DNA from: Lachnospiraceae bacterium
GTDB taxonomy: Bacteria; Bacillota; Clostridia; Lachnospirales; Lachnospiraceae
Length of the DNA: 62,814 nt
NCBI GenBank assembly: GCA_022774505.1
Contig: JALFLW010000069.1
Coordinates: forward strand, 1-62,814
Direction of reading: 5' to 3'
Shown: one piece after another, positions 24,590-33,842 of the stretch
How the letters are laid out: each line of letters starts with the position of its first letter
Numbering within the stretch: position 1 is the first letter of the stretch
Notes under the pieces: model-generated
The model's input: only the letters and a program-made list of their open reading frames with translations
Told to the model about the DNA's origin: nothing
Database searches by the model: none
Made by a program: the position numbers and the translations under genes

Positions 24590-25967
24590 TCTCTCCCGCC
24601 TCCTCGCGATTTAATACGTACATTCCCTGTATGATACTGAACAAAACAACCGTACTGATCACAGAACTTCCTCCATAGCTTACCAACGGCAGCGTCACCC
24701 CTGTGGACGGTATAAATTTAACAGCACCACCTACTGTCAGAAACACCTGAAAAATAAATTCTACAGCCAGTCCTAATGCTGTCAGCTTATAAAATCTCCT
24801 CGTCATTTTCAATGCAATATTTACAAACATTACAAAACAGCTTATTTCTACCAGAATAACACAGATGGCAAAAAATACTCCAAACTCTTCTCCTATTGCT
24901 GATATAATGAAATCACTGGAAGCCACAGGAATCCTTTCGGGCATTCCCTCTCCCAGTCCCATTCCAAACCATCCGCCTGTACCAAAAGCAAATAACGATT
25001 GTGCTACCTGATATCCCTGCTTATCAATAGTACTCCATGGATCACGCCACGCGATCACACGGTTCTGTACATGGGTAAACAGATGATACGCTGCCACGGC
25101 TGCACCGGAGCCGCATAAAAGTCCGGCGATCAGATATCCCGGATTTTCTGTGGAAGCATACAAAATCACCAGATATGTGATAAAAAAGATCAGTGCTGCT
25201 CCGAGATCCTTCTCAACTACAAGGATCAATACATGGGCAGCCGCTACAGCCGTGATCAGTACCAGATTACGGAATCTTGTCGTCTTCGCCAAGAATGCCG
25301 CCGCAAAAAAGACATATAGTATCTTGACAAATTCCGATGGCTGCAATGCGATATGTCCTCCCAGAGAGATCCAGTTTCTCGCACCATACCGTTCCTCCCC
25401 GATCACAAAAACGAGGGCCAGCATTACAAGACCTGCAATTGCATAAAGCCAGCCAAATATATCAAAATACGAAAATTTCTCAATTATATATGGTATAAAC
25501 AGACCTAAAACGCAAATGACCGCTGCAAAGATCATCTGCCGAATGGCACTCTGCGTATCAAGACGCTCTATCATGATCATCCCGATCATCAAAAGCATGC
25601 ACATATTATTCAGAACAACCTTGGACATTCCCTCATATACAAAGGGATATGATCTGGAAATAAATACCAGAAGCAGCACTTGTAATATATACAACAGAAC
25701 AATCTGAATGTGCAGACTGTTCAAAAACAATACAAAGGAACAGATAAAATGGATCGTAAACATCAATTCACTCTGGTGACGGTAAACCCGCTCCTTTCGC
25801 TCCTTATCCCGTCCGATAAATACAGTAAAGCAATGCCATGTATATACGGCAAACAAAAATATAATAATATATTTTGATAATTCTACAACAATAGAATGTA
25901 ATACCGGAATTGCATGTATATTTCCAAATATCTGCTGCAGTTTCTCCGCTGCATCTTGTTTATTCAA
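24486..25967 (-). CDS. FtsW/RodA/SpoVE family peptidoglycan glycosyltransferase
   Basis: About 493 residues. TTG at 25967 (SD GAGGTGG, 5 bases) gives MNKQDAAEKLQ; GTG 25976 is the alternative. It has at least ten membrane helices. SEDS motifs: ARNWISLGGHIALQPSEFVKI (Glu-Phe pair), VVEKDLGAALIFF with the catalytic Asp region, and SYGGSSV near the end. The extra N-terminal 100 residues carry four helices before the SEDS core. The C-terminal 40 residues are charged and overlap the PBP gene. The SEDS/PBP pair polymerises and crosslinks septal, side-wall or spore peptidoglycan. Confidence 0.93.
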   Translation of the reverse strand: MNKQDAAEKLQQIFGNIHAIPVLHSIVVELSKYIIIFLFAVYTWHCFTVFIGRDKERKERVYRHQSELMFTIHFICSFVLFLNSLHIQIVLLYILQVLLLVFISRSYPFVYEGMSKVVLNNMCMLLMIGMIMIERLDTQSAIRQMIFAAVICVLGLFIPYIIEKFSYFDIFGWLYAIAGLVMLALVFVIGEERYGARNWISLGGHIALQPSEFVKILYVFFAAAFLAKTTRFRNLVLITAVAAAHVLILVVEKDLGAALIFFITYLVILYASTENPGYLIAGLLCGSGAAVAAYHLFTHVQNRVIAWRDPWSTIDKQGYQVAQSLFAFGTGGWFGMGLGEGMPERIPVASSDFIISAIGEEFGVFFAICVILVEISCFVMFVNIALKMTRRFYKLTALGLAVEFIFQVFLTVGGAVKFIPSTGVTLPLVSYGGSSVISTVVLFSIIQGMYVLNREEAGENAEKIQRTRGQRDNRETRENGGQGEKTRRREKRR

Positions 25968-25991
25968 TCCTACCACCTCTTCCCGGTTCTT

Positions 25992-28526
25992 TTATTCCAT
26001 CGGAAGATAATAATGCCCCTTCTGACCTTTCGGCATATCTCCCTCAAGGATTTTTTTCACCTGTTGTTTATCTTCTATCGTCAGATCATAACGAAACCTT
26101 CTGATACCCATATCCTGCAACAGTTCCCGCTCCTGCTCCAGTACAAGCGGAGTCTCCTGATAAATGATATTATAACAATATCTGCATATGTTTAATACAT
26201 GATATCTCCTTTTTTTCTCATCCCGAAAAGTGAGCACTTCACTCCTGCTATCCTCTCCTGCATAGGCACAGCCCTTCGTATGACGCCTGATACACTGTGC
26301 CGAGATCATCAATGGGATATAACCATATACTATAGCCTCCATTTTAGGAAAATACCGGTTCTTATTGTGATCTTTGATCCTTTCTTTCTCCTGAAGCATT
26401 TCCTTTATCTCTTCTCCTGTCAGCTCCATCGGCAGCGTATTCCCGGCTATCTCCTGTTCTCCCCACCACTTCATCGCTTCCGTATTAGAAATATACAAGC
26501 CCGCATCTGCAATGATCTGCCGTGCTTTCACTCCTGCCTCATGCGTCAGAAACACAAAGGATTCCATATTTCTGATGACATATCCTGTCAATTCCGGCAT
26601 GTGATAAATACTGTCCGGGTCAGAAAGCCTCTCCTTTTCTCTTCTGTATACCGCCTCCCGAAATATAGCCGGCAGCATCAGATATACCCGGATTCCCTTT
26701 TTATACCCGGCTATGACTAACTCCTTTAAGCGGGGATGTCCGATCTCTTCCATTCTAAGATATACATCTGTAACGCCCGGTGTATCAAATGCCATTTCAG
26801 CCTGCCAGTCATACAGGACTGATATTACTTTTTCTTCCTGAATCTTCGGACTTTTTCCCTCCGTCAGCTTTTTCTGGCTGCTTCCGGCATGGCAGCTTTC
26901 TTCCGTCCTGCTGTCCCCATATCGGTCCGCTGTGACAGATTCCCTACATTCTGTGGATTCCATTTTTTCCTGAAGCTCTCGTAATCCTTCCCTTCTAAGT
27001 CTCTTTAACCCACCCACCGGAAGGAATATTTCTGATCTTAAGGATATTCTGCATTTTTGACACAAAAAAACTGTTCCACCTGTCTGGCAGAGGATTCTTC
27101 TCACTTCCTCCTCCACAGCCGGATTTTTTTCAGCTCTCTGACATTCCTCTCCATACACGGTCACATAAAATTCCTGCCGACCCTTTTTTGCCGAGATCCG
27201 AAGCTTTGTCCTTTCGCCCTCTGCCGCCTGCAGTTCCATTTCTACAACAATTTTTTTATCTTCTTTTAAATAATCCTCCCTGATCTGTTGAAGCAGTGCG
27301 GCATCCTTTGTACGGTATACGATATTTCCTCTTCTGAGCCAGCTTCCCTTCAGATACCGTGTCCTGACCGATTCTCCTGCTTTTTTTGTTTCTCCCAATG
27401 TATACTCATATAACGGCCTCTGGTATTCATCCCGAAATTCTACCACATCCTGAGCATGAACCTGTCGTTCCAGCCGGTATGTGACCGTATGCTTATCAAC
27501 AGCAGTCACAACCCCGATCCTGACACCACCATGATTTGGACGGTCAGACGCCAGCATGTCTCCCTTGCCCTTTTTTCCACATAAGGGTACACCGGCCATC
27601 CCTTCCATATATCCTGACGTAAAGCCCTGACGGTTATAAAGCTCTGCCAGTCTTCTGAGATCATCCTGCCATTGTTTTTCATTCTTTTCAAGATATTGAT
27701 AATATCCTTCTCTTCCCAATTCCAGATACATATCCCGGTACTTCCTGTACATTGCCGTAGTCAATGCCACATATTCCGGTCTTTTCATGCGTCCTTCTAT
27801 CTTAAAAGAGTCCACACCTGCTTCGATGAGCTCTCCAATGTGAACGAGGCTGCAATGCTCTTTGGGACTCAGGAAATATTCCGGCTTTCCTCCCTCTAAG
27901 GAATATTTTCTGCGGCATGGCTGTGCACAGCGCCCCCGGTTTCCACTCCTGCCTCCCAGCATACTGCTAAACAGACACTGGCCGGAATAGCAGTAACACA
28001 AAGCTCCATGTACAAAAATTTCCAATTCCAGACCGGTTTGTCTCCTCATCCGGACCAGTTCGTCCATAGTAAGTTCTCTGGCCGGCACGATCCTGGTCAC
28101 ACCATATGGCTCCAAAACTCCGGCACTTTCCCCCATGGTCAGCGTCATCTGTGTACTCCCATGCAGCTCCAGATCCGGAAAGTTCCTGTGTAAAAAGTGC
28201 ATAACACCCACATCCTGTACGATCGCCGCATCAAGCCCCGCCTGATAATAGGGAAGAATATAATCATACAACTCCTGTCCCAGTTCTCTTTCTTTCAAAA
28301 GAGTGTTGACTGTCATATAAACACGCACTCCATAGCGGTGGCAGTATTTTATAACCCCCAGCATATCCTCTCCCTGTGGATTATCAGCATAGGCTCTGGC
28401 CCCAAACCGGCTTCCTCCTATATAAATAGCATCACATCCTGCATTTACTGCAGCCTTTACACTTTCCAAAGAACCGGCAGGTGCCAATATCTCCGGTTTG
28501 ATCCGTATATCCGTCTTTTTCTTCAT
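25992..28526 (-). CDS. U32 family peptidase / RlhA-like tRNA-rRNA modification family protein
   Basis: 844 residues from ATG 28526 (SD GAGGG); an ATG at 28538 is possible. The N-terminal U32 barrel starts KPEILAPAGSLESVKAAVNAGCDAIYIGG and holds the cysteine signature CYCYSGQCLFS with later GRCAQPCRRKY. EGRMKRPEYVA is also typical. A long C-terminal extension (about 390-844) includes a DUF3656-like part and more Cys (YGYIPLMISAQCIRRHTKGC). Family members hydroxylate RNA (RlhA, TrhP) rather than degrade proteins; which one is unclear. It lies 25 bases upstream of the FtsW-like gene. Confidence 0.9.
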   Translation of the reverse strand: MKKKTDIRIKPEILAPAGSLESVKAAVNAGCDAIYIGGSRFGARAYADNPQGEDMLGVIKYCHRYGVRVYMTVNTLLKERELGQELYDYILPYYQAGLDAAIVQDVGVMHFLHRNFPDLELHGSTQMTLTMGESAGVLEPYGVTRIVPARELTMDELVRMRRQTGLELEIFVHGALCYCYSGQCLFSSMLGGRSGNRGRCAQPCRRKYSLEGGKPEYFLSPKEHCSLVHIGELIEAGVDSFKIEGRMKRPEYVALTTAMYRKYRDMYLELGREGYYQYLEKNEKQWQDDLRRLAELYNRQGFTSGYMEGMAGVPLCGKKGKGDMLASDRPNHGGVRIGVVTAVDKHTVTYRLERQVHAQDVVEFRDEYQRPLYEYTLGETKKAGESVRTRYLKGSWLRRGNIVYRTKDAALLQQIREDYLKEDKKIVVEMELQAAEGERTKLRISAKKGRQEFYVTVYGEECQRAEKNPAVEEEVRRILCQTGGTVFLCQKCRISLRSEIFLPVGGLKRLRREGLRELQEKMESTECRESVTADRYGDSRTEESCHAGSSQKKLTEGKSPKIQEEKVISVLYDWQAEMAFDTPGVTDVYLRMEEIGHPRLKELVIAGYKKGIRVYLMLPAIFREAVYRREKERLSDPDSIYHMPELTGYVIRNMESFVFLTHEAGVKARQIIADAGLYISNTEAMKWWGEQEIAGNTLPMELTGEEIKEMLQEKERIKDHNKNRYFPKMEAIVYGYIPLMISAQCIRRHTKGCAYAGEDSRSEVLTFRDEKKRRYHVLNICRYCYNIIYQETPLVLEQERELLQDMGIRRFRYDLTIEDKQQVKKILEGDMPKGQKGHYYLPME

Positions 28527-28555
28527 CTTAACCCTCATTATTTATTATCCCATTG

Positions 28556-28582
28556 AAAAAGGCAAAACATATGTTTTGCCTT
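28556..28582 (-). terminator. Intrinsic terminator of the ZapA-like gene
   Basis: GGCAAAAC-ATAT-GTTTTGCC stem followed on the minus strand by TTTTTC. Confidence 0.8.
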
Positions 28583-28586
28583 CTTT

Positions 28587-29582
28587 CTATTTTCTTCTGC
28601 TCTGGGAACGTTTCGATCCGAAATTCTTTCGTCCTTTTCCTCCCGGCTGCCCCGGCTCCATATTCTCACTTTTCACCGGTTCCTCTTCAAATTCAAATGC
28701 TGCTATAGCCGGCTTTTCCTGATCAGAAGATGGCTTTACAGGCTGAATACCACTCATGAGCGGTTCTGTCTGCCTCTGCTGCATACTGCCGGAAGCTGTT
28801 TTCCCTGCCTCCGCTGTATTTCCGGTCGATGACCGGCCGGCTGCTGCCTGATTTACCGGCTTTACACCTGCTGCTGCCTGTCCCGTTGAAGCTGTGATTT
28901 TCGATGCTCCTGCTTCCGCTGCATTGCCCGTCTGCTGCATAGACATCGTCCGGGACATCTGCATTGCTGCCACTCTTTGCTGTAATTCCCTGTTTTTCTT
29001 ATCTATTTCTTGATTTTTCTTGTACAGATTCTCCTTTTGGACTGCCAGCTCCTGCTCCTTTTTCGCTAATTCCTGTTCTTTTTTGTCCAGATCTGCCTGT
29101 CTCGCTGACAATTCCTGTTCTCTCTTTGTCTGTTCATCCTTCTTGGAAGACAGTTCCTGCTCCTTTTTTGCATGATCCTGACTTTTCTGTTTCAATTCCG
29201 TTTCATATCTGATATTTTGCTTTTCCAGATCTGCAATTTTATCATTCGCTTTTTTGAGACGGCTTTCCAGATCTTTTTTCTCATCATCATGCTTTACGAT
29301 ATCATGTTTCATACGAAACATTTCCTGTTCCAGTTCCTCCTGTTGCTGCTTTGTCTCCTCCGCGAGCTTCTGAGCCTTAAAATAATCATCTGACAGATTG
29401 ATCGCCATCAGGACATTTTTCATATCCATATCCAGTCTGTTATAAGCATCCTGCTTTTTAAATTCCGCATACTTTTCATTGATGTGATTTGCAATATGCT
29501 GCAGATAATCACTGCTTTCATACCCGCACAATGTATACTGCTTCCCATTTATGATCACCTGTACATCATTTTTTTCGTTCAT
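28587..29582 (-). CDS. ZapA-like cell division protein with long coiled-coil and Ala/Gly/Gln-rich tail
   Basis: 331 residues from ATG 29582. Residues 1-80 are a ZapA domain (VQVIINGKQYTLCGYESSDYLQHIANHINEKY). A coiled coil follows (about 80-210) with repeats of the form KKEQEL/KREQEL. The last 120 residues are a low-complexity Ala/Gly/Gln/Ser region ending in a basic SKRSQSRRK. Plain ZapA is about 90 residues and bundles FtsZ; the long fusion is the unusual part. A start at 29615 would add 11 residues but lacks ZapA-like sequence. It follows a coiled-coil gene and ends at its own terminator. Confidence 0.85.
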   Translation of the reverse strand: MNEKNDVQVIINGKQYTLCGYESSDYLQHIANHINEKYAEFKKQDAYNRLDMDMKNVLMAINLSDDYFKAQKLAEETKQQQEELEQEMFRMKHDIVKHDDEKKDLESRLKKANDKIADLEKQNIRYETELKQKSQDHAKKEQELSSKKDEQTKREQELSARQADLDKKEQELAKKEQELAVQKENLYKKNQEIDKKNRELQQRVAAMQMSRTMSMQQTGNAAEAGASKITASTGQAAAGVKPVNQAAAGRSSTGNTAEAGKTASGSMQQRQTEPLMSGIQPVKPSSDQEKPAIAAFEFEEEPVKSENMEPGQPGGKGRKNFGSKRSQSRRK

Positions 29583-29638
29583 GCTCACCCGCGCCTTCCT
29601 CTTATCGATATCCATCCCACTTTATCTGATCGCAACTA

Positions 29639-30262
29639 TTATTCTTCCTCCGGTGCAGTCTCCTCTAAATCGGCTTCCTGCAAGGCTGCTGCTTCCTGTC
29701 TGGCCTGTTCCTGACTACTTCCGTCTCCGTCAAGCTCTGACTTATTCTGGCGGATTATATCAAGATATCCCTGCATTGCTGATTCTAATGCCCTTGCATT
29801 GCTGCTGGTGGATTCTAATGCTGCTGCCATTGTCTTTTCTGCCATCTCCAACAGATCTTTTGTATAATAAATAGCACCATTTCCAATCTCTGCAGCCTGT
29901 GCTCTTGCATTTGCCACGATCTGCTCTGCCTGCTCATTCGCTTCTCTGACCGTGATATCTGCCTGCTGGTAAGCTTCCTGCATAATGGCATGCTCCTCTA
30001 CCAGTGCTTTATACTGCTCCTGTGCATCGGAAAGTATTGCTGCTGCTTTTTTTTCTGCATCATCCAAAATTGCATCTCTCTGCCGCAGTATCTTTTGATA
30101 ACGCTTGATCTCCTCCGGCACATCCCGGCGCAGGTCATCCAGAAGATCATACAGCTCGTCCTTTGGAACTACCACCTTCGTTGACGAAAGTCTCTGCATA
30201 CGACAACTTTCAATAAATTCAAAAATATCATCAATCTCCTGTTCGATTCTGCTTGACTGCAT
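29639..30262 (-). CDS. Coiled-coil protein of unknown function (DivIVA/ATP-synthase-B-like)
   Basis: 207 residues, soluble. Residues 1-45 are a globular start (EQEIDDIFEFIESCRMQRLSSTKVVVPKDELYDLL), then long Ala/Glu/Gln-rich helices (about 55-185) with an acidic end. Similar proteins in Lachnospiraceae are often called ATPase or DivIVA-like because of the coiled coil, which is weak evidence. It lies between coaD and the ZapA-like gene, so a division or cell-pole role is possible (inference). Confidence 0.7.
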   Translation of the reverse strand: MQSSRIEQEIDDIFEFIESCRMQRLSSTKVVVPKDELYDLLDDLRRDVPEEIKRYQKILRQRDAILDDAEKKAAAILSDAQEQYKALVEEHAIMQEAYQQADITVREANEQAEQIVANARAQAAEIGNGAIYYTKDLLEMAEKTMAAALESTSSNARALESAMQGYLDIIRQNKSELDGDGSSQEQARQEAAALQEADLEETAPEEE

Positions 30263-30304
30263 ATTGTCTCTCTCCTATCTGCTTTCTATTAGCTGTGACA
30301 AAGT

Positions 30305-30790
30305 CTATTTGCTTATCATTCCACATTCTCTCATATAATGAAGTACCGTTTCCGGCACATATTCCTCTATATCCGCATGATACCGGAGCAGCTCCCGCAC
30401 CGCACTGGAACTGATATATGAATACTCCGGTGACGTCGCAAGAAAAACCGTATCTGCATGCTCATTCAACCTGTGATTCGCCTGGGCAAGAGGGAGTTCA
30501 TATTCAAAATCCCCGGCCGAACGCAGTCCCCTGACGATCACGTCTGCTTTCTGCTGCTCTACAAAATCCACCAGCAGACCATCAAAAGAGCATACCGTGA
30601 TATTGGGCTGCGTCTTCGTAAGCTCCCGAAGCATACTGACTCTTTCTTCCAAAGAAAAAAGCGGATTCTTGGAACTATTTACCAATACTCCGAGAACAAG
30701 TTTGTCAAATATTCCGGCTGCCCTGCAGATCAGATCGTAATGTCCCATCGTCACCGGATCAAAACTGCCCGGAAATACTGCGATACTCAT
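30305..30790 (-). CDS. coaD: Phosphopantetheine adenylyltransferase
   Basis: 161 residues, full length. It adenylates 4'-phosphopantetheine in CoA synthesis. The N-terminal nucleotidyl-transferase motif is FPGSFDPVTMGHYDL (TxGH); substrate contacts VRGLRSAGDFEYE and the ISSSAVRE motif are present. The ATG overlaps the rsmD stop by one base (TAATG), the common rsmD-coaD arrangement. Confidence 0.97.
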   Translation of the reverse strand: MSIAVFPGSFDPVTMGHYDLICRAAGIFDKLVLGVLVNSSKNPLFSLEERVSMLRELTKTQPNITVCSFDGLLVDFVEQQKADVIVRGLRSAGDFEYELPLAQANHRLNEHADTVFLATSPEYSYISSSAVRELLRYHADIEEYVPETVLHYMRECGMISK

Positions 30791-31356
30791 TATTCCTCCC
30801 TCTCTTTTCGAATAAAGATATGACAGTTATTTTTATATTCTTTGATCCTTTCCACATACCAGCCGGATCCTGCCGGCAGCTCCAACGGATCGTCCTCCAT
30901 CGATGCCTCCACAATGATCCTCGTATGATCATGAACTAATACGGAATCTGTCAGATACGGCAGTATCCTTCTCTCCAGTCCCATACTATATGGTGGATCC
31001 ATAAATATGATATCAAATGCCCTGCCCTGATGCTCCAGCCTGCGAAGTGCCTGCAGAACATCCATTGCCATAACAACAGATCTGTCTTCAAAATGTGTAT
31101 GCTTCAGATTCTCCCTGATACACCTTACAGCCTCCCTGTCATTGTCCACCAGAACAGCCTCTGCTGCTCCACGGCTCAATGCTTCGATCGCTATCCCTCC
31201 GCTTCCGCTGAACAGATCCAGAAAACGGCACTGATACAGATCCTGCTGGATAATATTAAACAATGTCTCTTTTATTTTATCTGAGGTAGGTCTTGTATGC
31301 TTGCCGGACGGTGTCTCAAGCTTTAACCGCCTTGCGGATCCCGCGATCACTCTCAT
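30790..31356 (-). CDS. rsmD: 16S rRNA (guanine-966 N2) methyltransferase
   Basis: 188 residues. The N-terminus MRVIAGSARRLKLETPSG is the RsmD hallmark, followed by RPTSDKIKETLFNI, the SAM-binding FLDLFSGSGGIAIEALSRGA and the catalytic DPPY. SD GAGGA. Coupled to coaD. Confidence 0.97.
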   Translation of the reverse strand: MRVIAGSARRLKLETPSGKHTRPTSDKIKETLFNIIQQDLYQCRFLDLFSGSGGIAIEALSRGAAEAVLVDNDREAVRCIRENLKHTHFEDRSVVMAMDVLQALRRLEHQGRAFDIIFMDPPYSMGLERRILPYLTDSVLVHDHTRIIVEASMEDDPLELPAGSGWYVERIKEYKNNCHIFIRKEREE

Positions 31357-31470
31357 AGCATTTCCTCATTTCTTTTTTAGTCTTCATCTTTTTTTATACA
31401 ATACAAGATACTACCCATTGTATCACATTCTATCAGGGTGGTCAATTGTACAGCCACAGCTCTTTTGGCG

Positions 31471-32958
31471 TTATTCTCCCTCAAAAACGGCATCTTTTTC
31501 CGTCAGAGTACTCAGCTGTTCTCTGGTAGGTTCCCGGAGCATTACAAGGCGGTTTGCCTGATTCACGATCATTTTTTCAAAAATATTGCGTACTCCTCTT
31601 GCATTTCCAAAATCTTTTCTTTCCTGTGGCGTCATTGCGGACATTCCCACCGCCAGTCTGTCCAATGCCCCCTGCTCTACCGCAAACCCCGCATCTGCTG
31701 CCATGACACACAAGATATCCAAAAGCTGCCTGTCTGTATAATCTTCAAAGGCAATAAACTTGTTAAACCGCGAGATCAGACCTGTATTGCTCCTGAGAAA
31801 CTGCTGCATTTCATCCGGATACCCTGCTACGATCACAACCAGATCATCACGATGATCCTCCATCATCTTCACTAAAGTATCTACAGCCTCTGAGCCATAA
31901 TCATTTCCCGTATCCGGGCTCACCAACGCATAAGCTTCATCAATAAACAACACGCCACCGATAGCCTGCTCTACTACCTCCCGGACATTAATAGCAGTCT
32001 GTCCCACATATCCTGCCACCAGCCGGGATCTGTCTGTTTCCACAAGCTGCCCGCCTGATAATATTCCAAGTTCCCGGTATATTTCGGCCACCAGACGAGC
32101 TACTGTCGTTTTGCCGGTTCCCGGGTTTCCGGTAAATACCATATGATATGACATATCCATAGCCGGAAGGTTCATTTTTTCTCTCATGTGGCGGACCTTG
32201 ATCAGATTTACAAGGGAATTGATCTCTTTTTTCACTGTCTCCAGACCGATCAGATGATCCAGCTGCTCCAACAGATCTGCTATTCTTTTTTCCTGTGCCT
32301 CTTTTTCTGCTTTTTCTCTCTGTTGTATTCTTTTCTTTACTTTTTGGAATTCTCTTTCAGCCTCAATCTGCTCTTTTTCGTCATTCTGTCCCTCGTCAAC
32401 GATCTGATCCTTCCCATTATTATATCTCTCCGATACAGACTGGTCTTCGGACTGTACAAACATAATGGCGTGATGATAACAATCATTTATATACGCCTGC
32501 CCCCGCTGATCACTGCGTTGTTCAAGCCCTATCAGACAATGCAGAATATTAAACGCTGTTTCCATAAATCTCAGGGCTGCCCTTCCACCATTTTCCACAT
32601 CCCGGACGCCACACAGCTGTATTAAGATAGGCGGCATGCCAATGATCTTTTCCGCAGCATTAACAACATCACGATCCATAAGCGTTTCTCTGCCTCTAAG
32701 TTCCAGCGGATCTGTCTCTGTCAAACTGCATATAAAATCGTGCTGCTGTTGTGAGATTTCCTCCATACGGACAGCCAGCCCGATCATCAGTGACTGTACA
32801 TACAGATCCAGCGTCTGCCGTATGGTCTGCTTCATGACACTTCCTGCCTGTCTCCAATATCCTTCCTGCTCCAGTTTATGACAGATCTCTACCAGAATTT
32901 TATAATTCTGCCGTCCTCTGTCTGTCAATTCAACGGTCGAATACATTACTGATGCCAT
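31471..32958 (-). CDS. CbxX/SpoVK-type AAA ATPase
   Basis: 495 residues from ATG 32958 (GGAG, 6 bases); a GTG at 32970 is poorly spaced. The first 240 residues are helical and lack a known domain; they end in a Glu/Lys/Gln coiled segment. The AAA core shows Walker A GNPGTGKTT, pore-loop-like ETDRSRLVAGYVGQTA, Walker B GGVLFIDEAYAL and sensor and Arg residues in LRSNTGLISRFNK. Relatives are CbbX-like activases and sporulation protein SpoVK. The target is unknown. It lies 114 bases before rsmD. Confidence 0.9.
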   Translation of the reverse strand: MASVMYSTVELTDRGRQNYKILVEICHKLEQEGYWRQAGSVMKQTIRQTLDLYVQSLMIGLAVRMEEISQQQHDFICSLTETDPLELRGRETLMDRDVVNAAEKIIGMPPILIQLCGVRDVENGGRAALRFMETAFNILHCLIGLEQRSDQRGQAYINDCYHHAIMFVQSEDQSVSERYNNGKDQIVDEGQNDEKEQIEAEREFQKVKKRIQQREKAEKEAQEKRIADLLEQLDHLIGLETVKKEINSLVNLIKVRHMREKMNLPAMDMSYHMVFTGNPGTGKTTVARLVAEIYRELGILSGGQLVETDRSRLVAGYVGQTAINVREVVEQAIGGVLFIDEAYALVSPDTGNDYGSEAVDTLVKMMEDHRDDLVVIVAGYPDEMQQFLRSNTGLISRFNKFIAFEDYTDRQLLDILCVMAADAGFAVEQGALDRLAVGMSAMTPQERKDFGNARGVRNIFEKMIVNQANRLVMLREPTREQLSTLTEKDAVFEGE

Positions 32959-32984
32959 TTTATTCTCCACTCTCCTATTGAACC

Positions 32985-33016
32985 AAAAAAGGGAAACCTG
33001 ATCACGGTTTCCCTTT
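32985..33016 (-). terminator. Intrinsic terminator of rpmB
   Basis: AAAGGGAAACC/GGTTTCCCTTT stem around TGATCAC, followed on the minus strand by TTTTTT. Confidence 0.9.
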
Positions 33017-33041
33017 CACTTCCTATAATACCGAAAAGCGC

Positions 33042-33227
33042 CTACGCACGCTCTACTGCTCCAGAACGTAAACATCCTGTACATACCGGCATCTTCTTTG
33101 TGCCGCCATTAACCTTGACCTTAACAGACTTGATATTTGGCTTCCACATCTTGTTGCTTCTTCTGTGGGAATGACTTACTGCGTTACCGAAATGAACGCT
33201 CTTTCCACAAACTGCACATTTTGCCAT
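33042..33227 (-). CDS. rpmB: 50S ribosomal protein L28
   Basis: 61 residues from ATG 33227 (SD GGAGGTG). It begins MAKCAVCGKSVHFGN, has the zinc-binding C-x2-C pair, and continues SHRRSNKMWKPNIKSVKVKVNG with C-x2-C in VCTGCLRSG. It binds 23S rRNA in the large subunit. Monocistronic with a strong terminator. Confidence 0.98.
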   Translation of the reverse strand: MAKCAVCGKSVHFGNAVSHSHRRSNKMWKPNIKSVKVKVNGGTKKMPVCTGCLRSGAVERA

Positions 33228-33351
33228 CGTAAGCACCTCCTTAGCATATTTAACCCTGATGGTTATGATTTATCAATAACTATTATGACTGTCTAATTTT
33301 GCCACAACATGCTTATTCTATCAAATCACAATATAAAATGCAAGGAAAAAT

Positions 33352-33729
33352 TTAAATTTTTTCTGTTTTTTCTTTTTCATCCTCCGAATCATCTCCGGAA
33401 CGGAAACGGTTCACAAAGTCAGGAACCATATCAAGCACCTTTGTCACAGCGTCCTGATTCTTGACATTTACCAGCTTTGTCGTGCCGTTTTTTATAATAA
33501 GGATAGAGCTTGGCTGAATCTTTCCGCCCATACCGCCTCCGGCATTATTCTTTTTTGCATTATCGGAAAACGAACCTGCAGCCACCCCAAAGCTTACATC
33601 TACCAGCGGTAAAATGATCGTTCCATCATCGAAACGGACTGCATCACCCACAACCGTCTTCGTTGTCAGGAATCCCTCCATCCCTTTCAAAAGAGATCCC
33701 ACTGCCGTATTAAAATTATTATCACTCAT
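33352..33729 (-). CDS. gerW: GerW / YtfJ family spore protein
   Basis: 125 residues from ATG 33729. Recognised from the core VVGDAVRFDDGTIILPLVDVSFGVAAGSF, a GGGMGGKIQPSSILII glycine segment and NGTTKLVNV. In Bacillus GerW is needed for germination in response to L-alanine. It follows the DUF2953 (ytfI-like) gene, the same pair as ytfI-ytfJ. The C-terminus is acidic/Lys-rich. Confidence 0.93.
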   Translation of the reverse strand: MSDNNFNTAVGSLLKGMEGFLTTKTVVGDAVRFDDGTIILPLVDVSFGVAAGSFSDNAKKNNAGGGMGGKIQPSSILIIKNGTTKLVNVKNQDAVTKVLDMVPDFVNRFRSGDDSEDEKEKTEKI

Positions 33730-33842
33730 AATGCCACCATACCTTTCCGTTTTATTGATATGAAGCTTCCTCACATCACGAAACCTTTGTCTTCCCTGCA
33801 GCCACCCGGTGCGGCTGGGAAAGTATTTTTAAGCTGCCCCGA

